Assembly: GCA_005281725.1 (NCBI GenBank)
Contig: SSBO01000004.1
Location: 434,001-498,000, forward strand
Source of the DNA: Wuchereria bancrofti
Taxonomy: Eukaryota > Nematoda > Chromadorea > Rhabditida > Onchocercidae
DNA length: 64,000 nt
Direction: 5' to 3'
Under the pieces are notes generated by a model. That model saw only the letters and a program-made list of their open reading frames with translations. It was not told the DNA's origin and searched no databases. Position 1 is the first letter of the stretch; each line of letters starts with the position of its first letter. The translations under genes and the position numbers were made by a program. Positions 30,561 to 42,847 of the stretch are shown in pieces.

Positions 30561-33500
30561 ACATTTATATATTTTTTAAATAAGTTGTATAGACGAACAC
30601 ATATATATGAATTAAATAAAGAAATTGTAGCAAAGCAAATCATTGTTATAAATTATTCTTATCACTTTTTTTAGTTACACATTAATAATTAACATAAATT
30701 TATGATTAACATATTTAATTAAATTTTAGTAATTTAAGAATGAAATTTTTTATGATTATGTTTAAGACAAAAAAAAATTCAGAGAAATTTAAATTAAAAG
30801 TGAATAGCGAAAACAAAGAAAAAACTATAGAAGAAGGTAAGTTTAAGATGATTAATTTCATTTGTTATAAAATTTTAATAATAATTAATTAGTATCACAG
30901 AAATTATTTCACTTGAGAAGAAAAAAAAATGATTTAAATAAACAAATATCAGAATACTTTACATCTGAAATTGTACTTGATGTAAAAATTGAAATTTCAT
31001 ATCAATTTGATGCACATAAATTTCACATTATAATATTAAAATTTATTTAATAGGAAAGTTAATTTGATAAGAAATTCATAAAAATACACTATCTGACCTC
31101 AAAAAAAAAAAAAATGAAAAACAACGACATTTTATGGTCACATAAAAATACAATTTCTTTTTTCCAATCTATCAATTGTCATTTATGAATGAGTATTAAT
31201 TTATTATCAGATAAAATGAAAAACTGGTAAATTGGCAAATAAATTTTTGGTAATTTGATTAATTTTTGCAATCATTACGTGATCAATTTTTTACTGTCTT
31301 ATGTGACACATTTTTGCATAATTAATTTTAGCTTTTCCATTTTGCTGTCCAAAATAGCTTAGTTTTTATCATCATCAATTCTGGCTATTTATACGTGGGT
31401 AAATTTTGTCATTTCACGTGAGCTATCGTCTACTATTTCATATGATTACGTTTAAAATCATGTGCAATTAATTTCGAACTTTTTTTGCGTAACCTTAAGA
31501 TGTGTATCACGTAAGATTATTTTTTTCCTTTTTTTCATCTTTCTCACATTTCTTATGTCTTTTTTTGCTACAACAATTTATTTAATTTTTTTTAGTTTTG
31601 ATTTTTGATTTTTTTTTTACTTTTGTTTTTTGTTCCGAATTTTTTTTTCATTTTTTTTTCATTTAATTAAAAATGATGGATAAAAAAAAAATTAAAAAAA
31701 ATCAATTTAGTTCCTAATTTCAAATTAGAAAAAGATGGAAATAGAATGTTTAATTAAAAAGAGCGAAAGAAATGAATTTTTTTTTTGTTTTGTTTTGTTG
31801 CTATGTAATTATGTTAACAGCCACAAGCCAATATCACTTTGATAATTAAAATTTCATTGAATAATTTCTAAATGATTTCATCCTTACTACTTTGGTACAA
31901 ATTTTATTTGAATACAGTGCTTTATTTTACAAAGAAAAGAAAAATGATAATATTTACACTAATTTCAATTTAATTTTAATTATTTACTTAAATTTAAAAA
32001 ATGAATGGAAAAGATAAAAGTTTTTATTCATTCTTTTTATTAACTTTTTTTGCAAATTTTCGGAAAAGTATATTATTATGATGTGACCCAATTCTTTACG
32101 AACTTACTTGCATCATTTGCATAATGAAAAGATAAAGAGGTCAAAAATGAGAAAGAGAAAAGTGAAATAGAAAGAGAGAGAGAGGGACAGAGAGAAAGCG
32201 AAAGAGAAAAGAGGGAGGAGAACACAGCAAAGAGGTAAATTATTCAAGAATTGTTACATTTATCTTGGCCAGTTTCTCACATGCATGGCTTGTGAGAAGC
32301 TACAGCATATTGATTGAGCCTAAATGAAGCAAATGAATAAAATTTGCTTGGGAAGTTTTTTACTCTGTTTTTTTTTTCTTTTTTTCTTCTTTCTATATTG
32401 TATGTTATACATTTTTATGCATCATATATAAGCCTAATGAAATAGAAAGCCTAGTGTAAGTATGATTGCATTGCTAGGCTATTTAATATAAGTATGTTAT
32501 CAATGGTAGTTACTTGGACAAATAAAGTTTGTAATATTGAGTGTTTTGTGCATTTTCAAATGAATTGTATCGTTTAGTTTTGATTTATGATAATAAATTA
32601 AAACTTATTCGTTGATAATTCTTTAATAGATTTTTTCATTGTTAAATTTTTCATAAAAGCTAGAAAAAAAAACGAAGTTTAAAATAATAAGAATAAAAGG
32701 GGAAAATTTTTACAAATTTCAGCATCAAAAAATCAAATTTTTGATTTAAATGTTACAATGATTATTTTGCACTGAAATGTTTTTTTCACTAATTTTAGCT
32801 TCGCTTAAATTTGACAAGAATGAATGACTGATGTGTTGTTTATTTTGAAAATATTTGTTTGATTTGCTAATTTAAATTTATCATTCATCTCAAATATGTA
32901 TTATTTCAGAATTAGAGTTGCTTTTTGATTAATTTTATTAAAATGTTGGTTATTCAAAAAAAAAATAATAAAAACACTTTTATTGTTATGTTAGCTTTTT
33001 TAAATGCTTATGCTTTTTTAATGCAATTATTGATTTTCAAAAAAAAAAAGACGAAAAAATTTTTCAATGTTTTCTGTTCATCTTCTAACGTTCTTATATC
33101 ATTAGCTATAGCATAAGCCTAAGATAAGCCTTTTACAGACATTATTTGATGCTAGCTGTTAGCATATGTGCAAGTGCTTTATTTTTTCTTCTTATTCTAC
33201 TCTCATTAAATGTCACAAGGTTTCAGTGTCATCAAAAAAAAGATTATTGAAATTTAATTAAATCATTGCTTTATCCTGAAAATTTGATTTCATTAGGCGG
33301 AAATAAGCTATACTGTTAATTGAAATATCAGAGCAAGCATTCAACTGTTGCATGCATTTTGATTATTGCACTAAATTCTGGTAGCATTAATGATATGATG
33401 TAAGTAATATCATTAGATTTTATGATGCAAGCTCATAAATCTCTTTTTCCCTCTCTCTCTCTCTCTCTCTCTTTTTCTTTATTATTAGCACAACTGTTGA

Positions 33501-34209
33501 GCAAACTATGTTAACTGAAATAGTTTGATAATATTTGAAACATTTCATTTTTTTCATAAATATTTGAATGATTTCTTTCTTCTAAGATTTGAAAAACATG
33601 TTATCATATTTCAAAAAAAAAAAAAGACTTGCTCAAAGATTAACGATATGTTTTTGAATACTTTAAACCTGAACTCAAGTAATCTAACAAATCGATTGAA
33701 CAAATTTTATCGATTATTTCTAGGAAATATATTCATTGCTGTTAAATGATCATTTATTCTACTAAATGACTGAATTTAAATTAATATTTTATAACAAAAA
33801 TGATAATAATAACATCAATAATAATTAATAGCAGTAATAATGAACATAAAAATAATAGTAATAATAATATCGTTACTATATGTATGGTACCATCATTTTA
33901 TCTTTGGCTTAATTGTTAATCAAATATATATATATTTACAAGCTATCTTCGTATTCATTATATCAAAACATTTTTTGACTCATAGTTGACTTAACTTATC
34001 AACTAAATAAATAAACAATAATATGACACAACAATGACAGCAACAGCACTAATAACAATAATAAAAATAATAATAATTTAATAGCAATTTTCCCGTTATT
34101 TTTCATAATTCCCACATGATTTTCATTGTACTTTTAATGCAATGTGACAATTTGAGGATAAAAAGGAAAATAAAAATTCTAAAGATCAGAAATTGAGGAA
34201 GGAATTGAA

Positions 34210-37200
34210 ATGACGAAAGAAGAAAGTGAAATAATTCGAGAACCAATGGATTCGCTATTTTCAAATGAACAACTTCAGAGTAATAACAATGAACCATGGT
34301 GGCAAAAGTACACCTTTTTAAAATTTAATTCAAAAAAAATTTTTCTTTTCTATTTTTGGTGTCCTTCCTTATCATATTTTAACTTCTTATCATATTATCA
34401 ATTTATCTTTAGTTTAATTGTTAACCAAATATTTATATGCTTTTTCTTTTTTTATTTATCATATGAAACATTTTTTGACTCATAGTTAATTAAACCAACC
34501 ATTAATTAGTTCCATTAATTTGAATTTAAAAAGACTAAATGTTTTGTTTTGAGATATTTAATTTAACAGGAACTTTCTTATCACTCGGCCATTATTGTTT
34601 GGCACTTGGGATGGCGTTTTTACCACTGTTTTAGTTAATATTTTTGGTGTTATTGTATTTCTTCGTATGGGATGGATTGTGGTTAGTATATCAGATTTAT
34701 TCGATTACATAAATATCATTTACATTCTGTAAAACTATTTAAAATAAGAAAAAAACTTTTAAATTAATCATTAAATTAAAAAATTCTTAAGTTTAAATTA
34801 TAATTTTTTATTTTCCTTTTTATTGGTAAATTTTTTGCTATATGTACCAAGTTCCATCGGAAGCAGTTTGGATGAAATGAAACCAGTTACCAGTCTTTAA
34901 TATAATTTAACACAAAACGAAAATTTAATATATTGTTATCAATTATTATCAGTTAATACTATGCTTATCACTGATTATTTCTATAATTCACACCTTCTTT
35001 GGAATAAAATTTAACTTTAAAAAATGTCAGGAAAAAGTTTTTTTCTTTGTAATTTTCGTTATTCAATTCTTTTAAATTAATCAGTTGCTTATTGTTTATT
35101 GCTTTTTTTTCAGGGAATAGCTGGCATAGTAAATGCAGTTATCTTACTGATTATTTGTACATCTCTTGCATTAATATCAGTTTTTTCCGCTATTGGCATT
35201 TGTCAACGATGCCAAATTCAAAGTGGTGGCATATATTTTCTTGTGTCACATATACTTGGTGGTCAAATTGGTGGCGCTGTTGGTTTGATGTATGCTTTTG
35301 GACAGGTAATGAATGCATATGCATTTTTAGCTAATTAAAATAGGTTAATTTAATAGTGTTTGTGCAGTAGAGATTTTTAATTAGTATTAATTTAATTAAA
35401 TATTAACTAACATTGATTAAATATATTTTCTTAATTCTTTTCCTAAGTATTTTCTTAATTTTCCAATTCTAACTTACATTGTAATCAATGAAAATTGCTA
35501 TCTCATAATTCGAACTATTTTCTTTCAATAATTATATTTGCTTCGTAATAATAGCATACAGTATACTTCGAAATTGCTTAAATTTTTCCATTCTTTTTCA
35601 CATTGTTATTTAACATTTTTTTAAAGTCTGTCGCAATTGCGTTAGTTGTCATCGGTTTTGGTGAAAGTGTCGCAAGTTTCTTTGGAAATGAAAATTCATT
35701 TACTCATAAATTCATTGCTATAGCAGCATTATTTGCTTTGACAGGTTTTTTGATTCGAATTATTAATAAAAAAAAATTGTAATTAGCATATTTTTGTTAA
35801 TTCATAAAGAGCACCAAATGTAAAATTTACAATTAACATCTAATTAACTATTTAGGTTGATTTTAGAAAATTTATATTTAAATTCAAAAATCAATCTTAA
35901 ATTTTTTTGGAATTTGCAAAATTTTTTTATTATTCTGCAAAATAATTAATTCTATATCATTTAGGAAATGATTTTTGATGTATTATATTGTATAACTTAG
36001 CAAATAATATATTTAATTTTTTAGGAATTAATATGGTTGGTGTACGTTGGGTTATTCGGTTACAATTGGTATTATTAATATTTCTGATGCTTGCTGTTAT
36101 CGACTTCTATATGGGAGCATTATTCAAAGCTGATATGGGTTAGTTACGTCAATATTTATGTCAGTTACGTTAAATATTTGCGTGTAATTTATGCTGAATT
36201 AAAACTATCAAATGAACTGAAATACGTTGCAAATTTATTACCATTAAATAAAATACACAAGTGAACAATTATTACTTTGCAAAAATTTTCTATGCATTCT
36301 TCTTGAACCTATGCTTTTGTCGTGAATTTGAAGTAACTTTTTCGTCAGAAGAGCAGATGATTTAGGTTAGCTAAGTTCACTTGACTTATTTTAAGTTTGT
36401 AGAATTTGAACTGAACCTTTTGTTTCTTATCTGCGAGCGAGATCGACCCAGATATCGTTTATTTTCTTTATAAATGTGACTCGATACAATATACAATCGA
36501 ATAACTGAAATAGCGAAGGAATAAATGGTACTGTTGAGTAGGAGGAAGAGAAGACTGCCACCGATCGTTTCTTTGTTTATATACTGATCAGATCAGTGAA
36601 GCTTTTTAAGGATTTAGGAAGTGGGCCGGCTTAGCAGATTAACATTTACAATGAAGGCAAATGTACATTTACTATTTGAGGTTTAGATAAAGGATTCATT
36701 GTTTCAAAAAATGAGAAATAACAAAGAAATAACGAATTGGTTTATAGTGACGAATCATTAGCATTATTCTAAACGTTTAGTGTGTAAAAAATTTCCTTTT
36801 CGGTTTTCCGACAACTTTTGTTCAGATACAAAAATATCATTAACTGCACTTGCATGCAGCATGCAAATTGCAACCGTATGCAACATGCAACAAATAGTCG
36901 AATTTACTTTCAGAACATGGCGTAGGGCATTTTTCAATGATACGATTTGATGCAAACATGAATCCAATGTATGACGGATTTAATTGCTCTCAAATTGGCT
37001 TTGATGTACCACAAATCCGCCAAAACTTTTTTACCGTCTTTGGTGTATTCTTCGCGAATTTTCTTGGTGTTTTGGCAGGTTTATTGATTTAAATTTATGA
37101 AATGATAAATTACTTAATTTTTGTTAAAAAACACTGTGAGATTTATTTATAAATATAGTAATTGAAATAATTGAAATATTTATTTTAAATTAAAATATTA

Positions 37201-40200
37201 TCCATCTATCAATTAATTATTGCATTATTCTAATTTAATGTCTATGTCATTAATTTATTTAAGTAAAAACTTATGATAAAATAGAATGTTTTTAAAAAAG
37301 AACTAAGCAATTTTGATTAGTTTAGCATTCAATTGGCTTTTTAAATTCAAATTTTAGATTGCAAATTCAAACAACTTTAATGTCATCATATATACTTTTA
37401 ATAACCACTAAATAAATATTGAAAATTTTTTGGGCATAAATCTTAGAAATGATGAAATTGACTTTAAACAAGTAAACTTATACAGGTGTGAATATGAGCG
37501 ATGATCTGAGAAATCCTCAACTTAGCATACCTGTAGGTGAATTATCTGCAGTTTCTGTCAGGTGAATTTTCATCTTTCCTTTTAAATTTGAAAGCTCAAA
37601 TTTTAAATTTCAAGTCCTAACGAATTGAAATTTATGGAAATATTGACATTATGTGTAATTGCAAATAAATTTGCACATGCAAACTTTATACAAGAAAGTT
37701 TACGGGAAATTTATTGTTTATTTGCCCCTTTATTTTATCATATGATCAATTTCTGTTTCCCGAAATTATAAATCTAACCGTTTATTAGTGGTCTATTTTT
37801 CTACTATCAATTTTTCCAATTTTTCATTATTCCGGAATAGCTTACTATTTCTAATAAAATAGCATCGTTATCTTCCACCACTTTTTTTCGTTTTTTTTCG
37901 AAAACCAAGTAAGTTATATGAAATTTACTTTCACCTACATTTTGCTAATTAACCACTATTTAAAAGAATCGTTTATATTATTGGTTAAGCATTCGGATTA
38001 ATTATAATTTAATATGTACTTACAAAAATAAGATGTTTTTCCCGATAAATAAAGATTACAGTTAGAAAAAACAATTTAGATTTGTAATCTATGAGAAATT
38101 AAATAATAGTCAAAGATTTGAGAAATCAAATCATAATTGGTATAATTTTCTATAAAAATTATTAAATTTTTTCTTTTTGACAAAACGAAAAATTGTTATC
38201 AAACAATTTAGATTTGTAATCTGTAAGGAATTAAATACTGTTTTTTCTGTCATTGTTATTGTTATTTAATTACTTAATCGATTAGTTGATTTAGTTCGAT
38301 GGTTATTTTGTCATTTATATTACTTCTTGGATCATTGGTTAATCGTGCATATCTGATCTGCGATACATTAATTGCTGAAAAATTATCATTTACCGGATTT
38401 TTATATCTTACCGGACTTTATGTTTCATCACTGAGTTCGACAGTTGGCACATTACTTGGAACTCCACGTGTTGTTCAAAGTATCGCTTCTGAGGGTATTA
38501 TACCACTTCTGAATCCGTTAGCAATTGGTGTATGTCATAAGTTAAAATTATTATTATTATAAATTATATTTAGCTATTAAATTATATTTCTTTTTAAATT
38601 AGACACAAAAATCTTTAATGCTACTAATTGTAAGATAGCTTTATTTTTTTCACACTCATCAGTATATGATAAATTCCCCTCTCTCACTCTCTCTCTCTCC
38701 CTTCTTCTGTTTATAATTTTAAATCTTTTTAATTATAACGATTATCTCACTTTTTTTTTTATTTCTTTCTCCTTGTCTCTAAAAATAATAATTATACTGC
38801 ACATTATTAATTCAACTCAATAAAAAATATTAAAATCAAATTTTATATTCAAATTATTTATTTATTCATTTTTTGCAATTGAAATTGCTATTTTCAGCAA
38901 GGCGCAAATAAAAGCCCATTACGTGCAAGTCTTGCAATGATGCTTATAGCAATTATTTTTGTATTATTTGATGATTTAAATCAGTTAGCAATTCTTTCAA
39001 CGATGCCATTTTTGATAACTTATGCTTTTGTTAATTATTCCTATGTTTCATTGGCGATGAGTTATGATCTTCAAAATGTAAACAAATTGAAGTAATGATT
39101 TCATCAAAATTTTTATTTTTCACTTTATTTTATTAAATTTTCCATTTTCTTATTATTTCGAAGTATTAATACAATCGCATTTAATTGTATGAAAAATGAT
39201 GCGAATTTTATAATTTTGCATTCATTTCATTTTTACCAGTACAACTGCAAAATATGGCAGTATGGGACATTTAAAAGATGCAACAGCAGATGATTCTGAT
39301 GATTTGAAAAAATTATTTCCGGAAAACACTTCAAGTGATTTACCAAGTATTGATAGTATATATTATTGCATAAATTAATGATAATAACTTTGAGAAAGGT
39401 ATTAACCATTAGATATTTGGCATAATTTTTTCATTAATTCAAATATACTAATGAAAAATATATAGCTTAGATTAATTTAGGTGATTATTAGTAACAGTTA
39501 TCAGTAATGATAATACGTTGATAATAATATGCTTATTATTTTAAGTAAAGTGTTTTAGATGAAGAAGGAAGTTCCAGTTTCAAAATTGGTGATCAAAAAC
39601 ATACATGGTATTCGGTTTTCAGCAATCGTTACTTATCATTCATTGGGGTATGTAAATTTTTTCAATACCATTTTCAACATTGATAAACAATTCACTCCGT
39701 ACTGAATTTTATATTCTGGTTCGATTAACAAATATACAAATTTAACAAAATTTAAAACGAATAATGTGGAAATAAAAAAATGAAAACCTTATTGTTTTCG
39801 TTATTGATTTACTGCTGTAGAAGCTAAAAAGAATGAGTTAAATTATGTTTAATTAACTGTTATTTTTATTGTTGTTGCTGTTATTGTGTGCTGCTACTGT
39901 TGTTGTTGTTGCAGTTGTTTCTTTGTTGTCTTTTGTCTTTTTTTATTATTCGCTGCTTGTTGTTTGCTGTTGTTTATTTTTGTAAAAGGCTGTTTTTGTT
40001 TGTCGCTGTTATTGTTTGTTGTTCGTTGCTGTTTGTTAGTATTGTCATTATTTTTTATTTGTTATTGTAGTTGTTATTATTCATTTCATAATTAATGTTT
40101 ATTTCAGGCTATTACAAACATTCTTATAATATTATTTATAAATTTTTGGTATGCACTGCTACATTTGTTAGCATTAGCTGCTTTATATTATTATATTGGA

Positions 40201-41353
40201 CGAGTATGTCCATCTGTTTCACCTGGTATGTTTGTTCTTTTTTAATTACTTTTTTCTCAATTCTTTGCCATACATATTTCTTTTCTAACAATATAAATTA
40301 TTACCAAAAATTTTGTAACTGTCTAATTGAATGCTTTTTTTGCTATTTAATTGCAACAGCAGAAAACACAATATTCCTAAAAAAAAGCGATTGTGAAAAC
40401 GGCTAATGAAGAAATGAGCGGAAGCCAAAGATTCAAAATATTAATTCTCCAAGTCGAGATTGACTTAGGAGATGATAGTAACATCCTGAATAATCAAATG
40501 GCTAATGAAGAGATACTTGGAAGTCAAGATTCAGGATATTGATTCTCTAAGTTGAGATTGATTCAGGAAATGATAATAACATTGTGAATAATTAAGCAAT
40601 CTCATTTAAGCTGATTGCTTCAAAAGGAAAAAGACTATAGAAAAGATAGCCTAACTTAAAGCTCATTTCTATTTTTCACTCAGTTGGCTATTGATGCAAT
40701 TGGATAAAGAAAACAAAACAAAGACTCTTTATTTCCCGCCCATGTTGAAATATCAAAACTTTAAAAGCTTAATACAGTGAATAATGGATGTTCTGAGGAC
40801 TGTTCTACTCTACGTTGAAATTAGTGCTATTAGCGAGAAATGTCATTAAGAGAAAGGCAAACTTGAAGAATATGGTACTGCTGGCTGTACATTTTACTAA
40901 CTGGAAGATCGAAAGACGATCAATCGATAGAAGTTGATTTCACGATCAAAAGGTTCATCGCCTCCAAATTTGAAAATTTATTCCTATTAACTGCAGAATA
41001 TTTCGATTATTGCTATTGTAGACACTGCAAATGCATTATTATTCCTACATTACACAATAAACAACATTTCCGCTCTCAACACCTTATTATGCACCAACAT
41101 TTCATATTAATCACTGGAAAAAAAAGATAAACTGTAGATCAGTTTTGCGTTGCTTACATCCAAATGGTATCAACAAATGATAAGATCATCATAATTCTTG
41201 GTGACATCGAGCTAGAGTAACAAAGAATTGAGTCAAGCCTAAAACCAAGCCTGAAGAAATATTATCAAGTATGATATTACAATTACAGTAAGGAAATTAC
41301 AATGACAATGGACAACTCTCGCTTTGTGCAAAGCAAAGAATTCATCATCAAGA

Positions 41354-41384
<31 letters not shown>

Positions 41385-42847
41385 CTCAACCATTATCCTC
41401 AATCGTCATCATCATCCTCAATCGTCATCATCATCCTCAATCATCATCACCATCCTCAACCATTATCCTCAATCATCATCACCATCCTCAACCATCATCA
41501 TCAATCATCACTGTGGAATCTCTCCATTGCTGTAATTCTTGCAACGAATACTTTTGATCAAACTTAGTACCATCTACTGTAGAATTTCTATTTGAAAGCA
41601 AATATGATTCCAGCCAGAACTAGTAAAAATACCACAGGGAATGACAAGATTTACTCGTAGACAAACCAAATTGCAAGAGAAGTGTAGCAACTTAAAAACA
41701 AAAATGTTCTATGTGCTATTTGTTGACTTCATCAAATCATTTCACATTGTAAGCAGAAAACATAGCGTGGCACATTTGCAAGGAAAAAAAATCATTAAGT
41801 TCCTCAAAATGATCATTCTGTTGCATACAACAAGCATAAGCAAGTCACATATGATAATGCGTCATTCACATTTATCAAAATAGCATTCTTAAGATCAATT
41901 TATATTCAGAATCTTTTTTAGTTTGATGTTCCGATGTTTCATTGGATACTGCAATGTAGAACATATCCAGCATAAGCAAATCAAAGCTAAATGAATCTTT
42001 TTTTGTTTTAGAAGCATCATTTTCTCAGATGTTAATAAGATTGACAATAGATAAGTAAAGCATTCGAGAAACTTCATGAGAAGAATCTGAAATAATAAAA
42101 AATTTCTTTTATACGAATTTGAATCAACATAAGTTGTCATCTATCATTACGATCTACAATTCTTTCAGCACTTTTTAATTGGCGCTCTTTTCTTTATTAT
42201 TCTAAACATTTTTTGATGCTATTGTTCTCGAACATAATTATAATCTTATCATTTATGATATGATTATTTCACTTATTTATTTGATAGCAATAAAAGGCGA
42301 TTCTACAATAAATATTGATAATGATAAAATTTAGATTTTTCTGGTATATTTTTTGTAACCGGATTTATCCTAGCTCTTATTCCTCATTGAGTAAGCATGA
42401 ATAAAAAAAAATTCACAAATCTTTTTCATTCATGAAATAAACCATAATAATTATTTGTGATAATTATAATTTTATCACTTGTGATATTATATCATTTTAT
42501 TATTTCATTCATTTATTTGATAACAATAAAAAGTGACAGTGCAATAGACAATGATAGTGATAAAATTAATCAATGCAATTATATATCGTGACATTATCAA
42601 TATGTGATTTTTATTTTTAGGTATCAGTCAATTTACACTTCCAAATATGTTCAAAACTGCATTTTCGAGCATTGGAAGTATTAACAAACCGTTTTTTGCA
42701 CAAGTAATTGCTACGGAAAATATTTCCAGTAATCCAGAAGTTGAAACCACTATTACAGCTTTAAATGAGGAAAATACGGACTATTCAAGCCGGAAGCGTT
42801 ATCACTACACCGAACAAACAGAAACAACTATGAGTGATTTACATTGA
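34210..42847 (+). CDS. SLC12A8-like cation-chloride-cotransporter-family membrane transporter
   Basis: Exons: 34210-34307, 34570-34681, 35114-35305, 35627-35744, 36025-36138, 36914-37078, 37486-37561, 38295-38529, 38898-39091, 39240-39355, 39559-39647, 40108-40225, 42621-42847; 1854 nt, 617 residues, all phases consistent. The core begins [20 protein letters not shown], then VFLRMGW, the first-helix signature that points to SLC12A8 rather than to NKCC, KCC or SLC12A9. Then come [32 protein letters not shown] helix 3, the loop [25 protein letters not shown] and [12 protein letters not shown], and a hydrophilic tail ending TMSDLH. About 11-12 hydrophobic segments are expected. Vertebrate SLC12A8 (about 714 residues) has been proposed, with dispute, to carry nicotinamide mononucleotide or polyamines; the substrate here is unknown. 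Intron 12 holds a LINE relic, and GCATG motifs sit before exon 6. Confidence 0.93.
36400..36660. other. GC-richer island in transporter intron 5
   Basis: This stretch is markedly less AT-rich than its surroundings (for example GATCGACCCAGATATCG and GACTGCCACCGATCG) and has no open frame. From 36532 to 36644 it is bounded by TGTT...AACA, as LTR ends are, but no target duplication is visible. It may be a transposon remnant. Confidence 0.3.
36850..36892 (+). promoter_or_regulatory. GCATG cluster just upstream of transporter exon 6
   Basis: TTGCATGCAGCATGCAA, then ATGCAACATGCAAC, with two sense-strand GCATG copies 20-65 nt before the exon 6 acceptor. (U)GCAUG is the known binding site of Fox-1-family splicing factors in nematodes and vertebrates. 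The role here is inferred. Confidence 0.35.
39870..40085. repeat. TTG/ATT trinucleotide tract in transporter intron 11
   Basis: Imperfect (TTG)n, (CTG)n and (ATT)n runs directly before exon 12. The Cys/Leu-rich open frames here are artefacts. Confidence 0.8.
40402..40596. repeat. Two-copy ~99-bp imperfect tandem duplication
   Basis: Both copies start GCTAATGAAGA(A/G)AT and continue GGAAG(C/T)CAA-GATTCA, AATTCTC-AAGT and GATTGA, ending AATAAT. The offset is 99 bp and identity is roughly 75-80 percent by eye. It lies at the left edge of the mobile-element relic in intron 12. Confidence 0.7.
40780..41883 (+). mobile_element. Decayed LINE (non-LTR retrotransposon) relic, EN and RT pieces
   Basis: Translating the plus strand while allowing frameshifts gives LINE motifs in the right order. 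At 40816-40898: EISAISE, then [12 protein letters not shown], like the endonuclease ALSET...GAGYTF. At 40895-40990: TGRSKDD, then VDFTIK. At 41161-41209: [11 protein letters not shown], like the GDFN catalytic motif. At 41510-41570: GIS, IAVILA and RILL in three frames. At 41610-41690: TTG-DKIYS and [10 protein letters not shown]. At 41700-41770: [14 protein letters not shown], the RT motif A region, keeping the first Asp but with His for the second. At 41800-41830: [10 protein letters not shown]. Stops and frameshifts are frequent. The endonuclease-RT linker is deleted and replaced by a TCATCC repeat, and no YADD box was found. It is dead, sense to the host gene, and its clade is not assigned. 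Confidence 0.75.
41338..41512. repeat. TCATCC / ATC simple repeat inside the LINE relic
   Basis: Imperfect runs of TCATCATCC, CCTCAATCGTCATCATCATCC and CCTCAACCAT in units of about 21-33 bp, all pyrimidine/A-rich on one strand. They separate the endonuclease-like from the RT-like pieces. Confidence 0.85.

Noticed and set aside
41895..42140. 81-residue minus-strand frame containing FTYLLSIL, reminiscent of a LINE C-terminal FTYLGS box
   Set aside because: It is on the opposite strand to the LINE relic, and the rest of the frame shows no LINE similarity that I can see.
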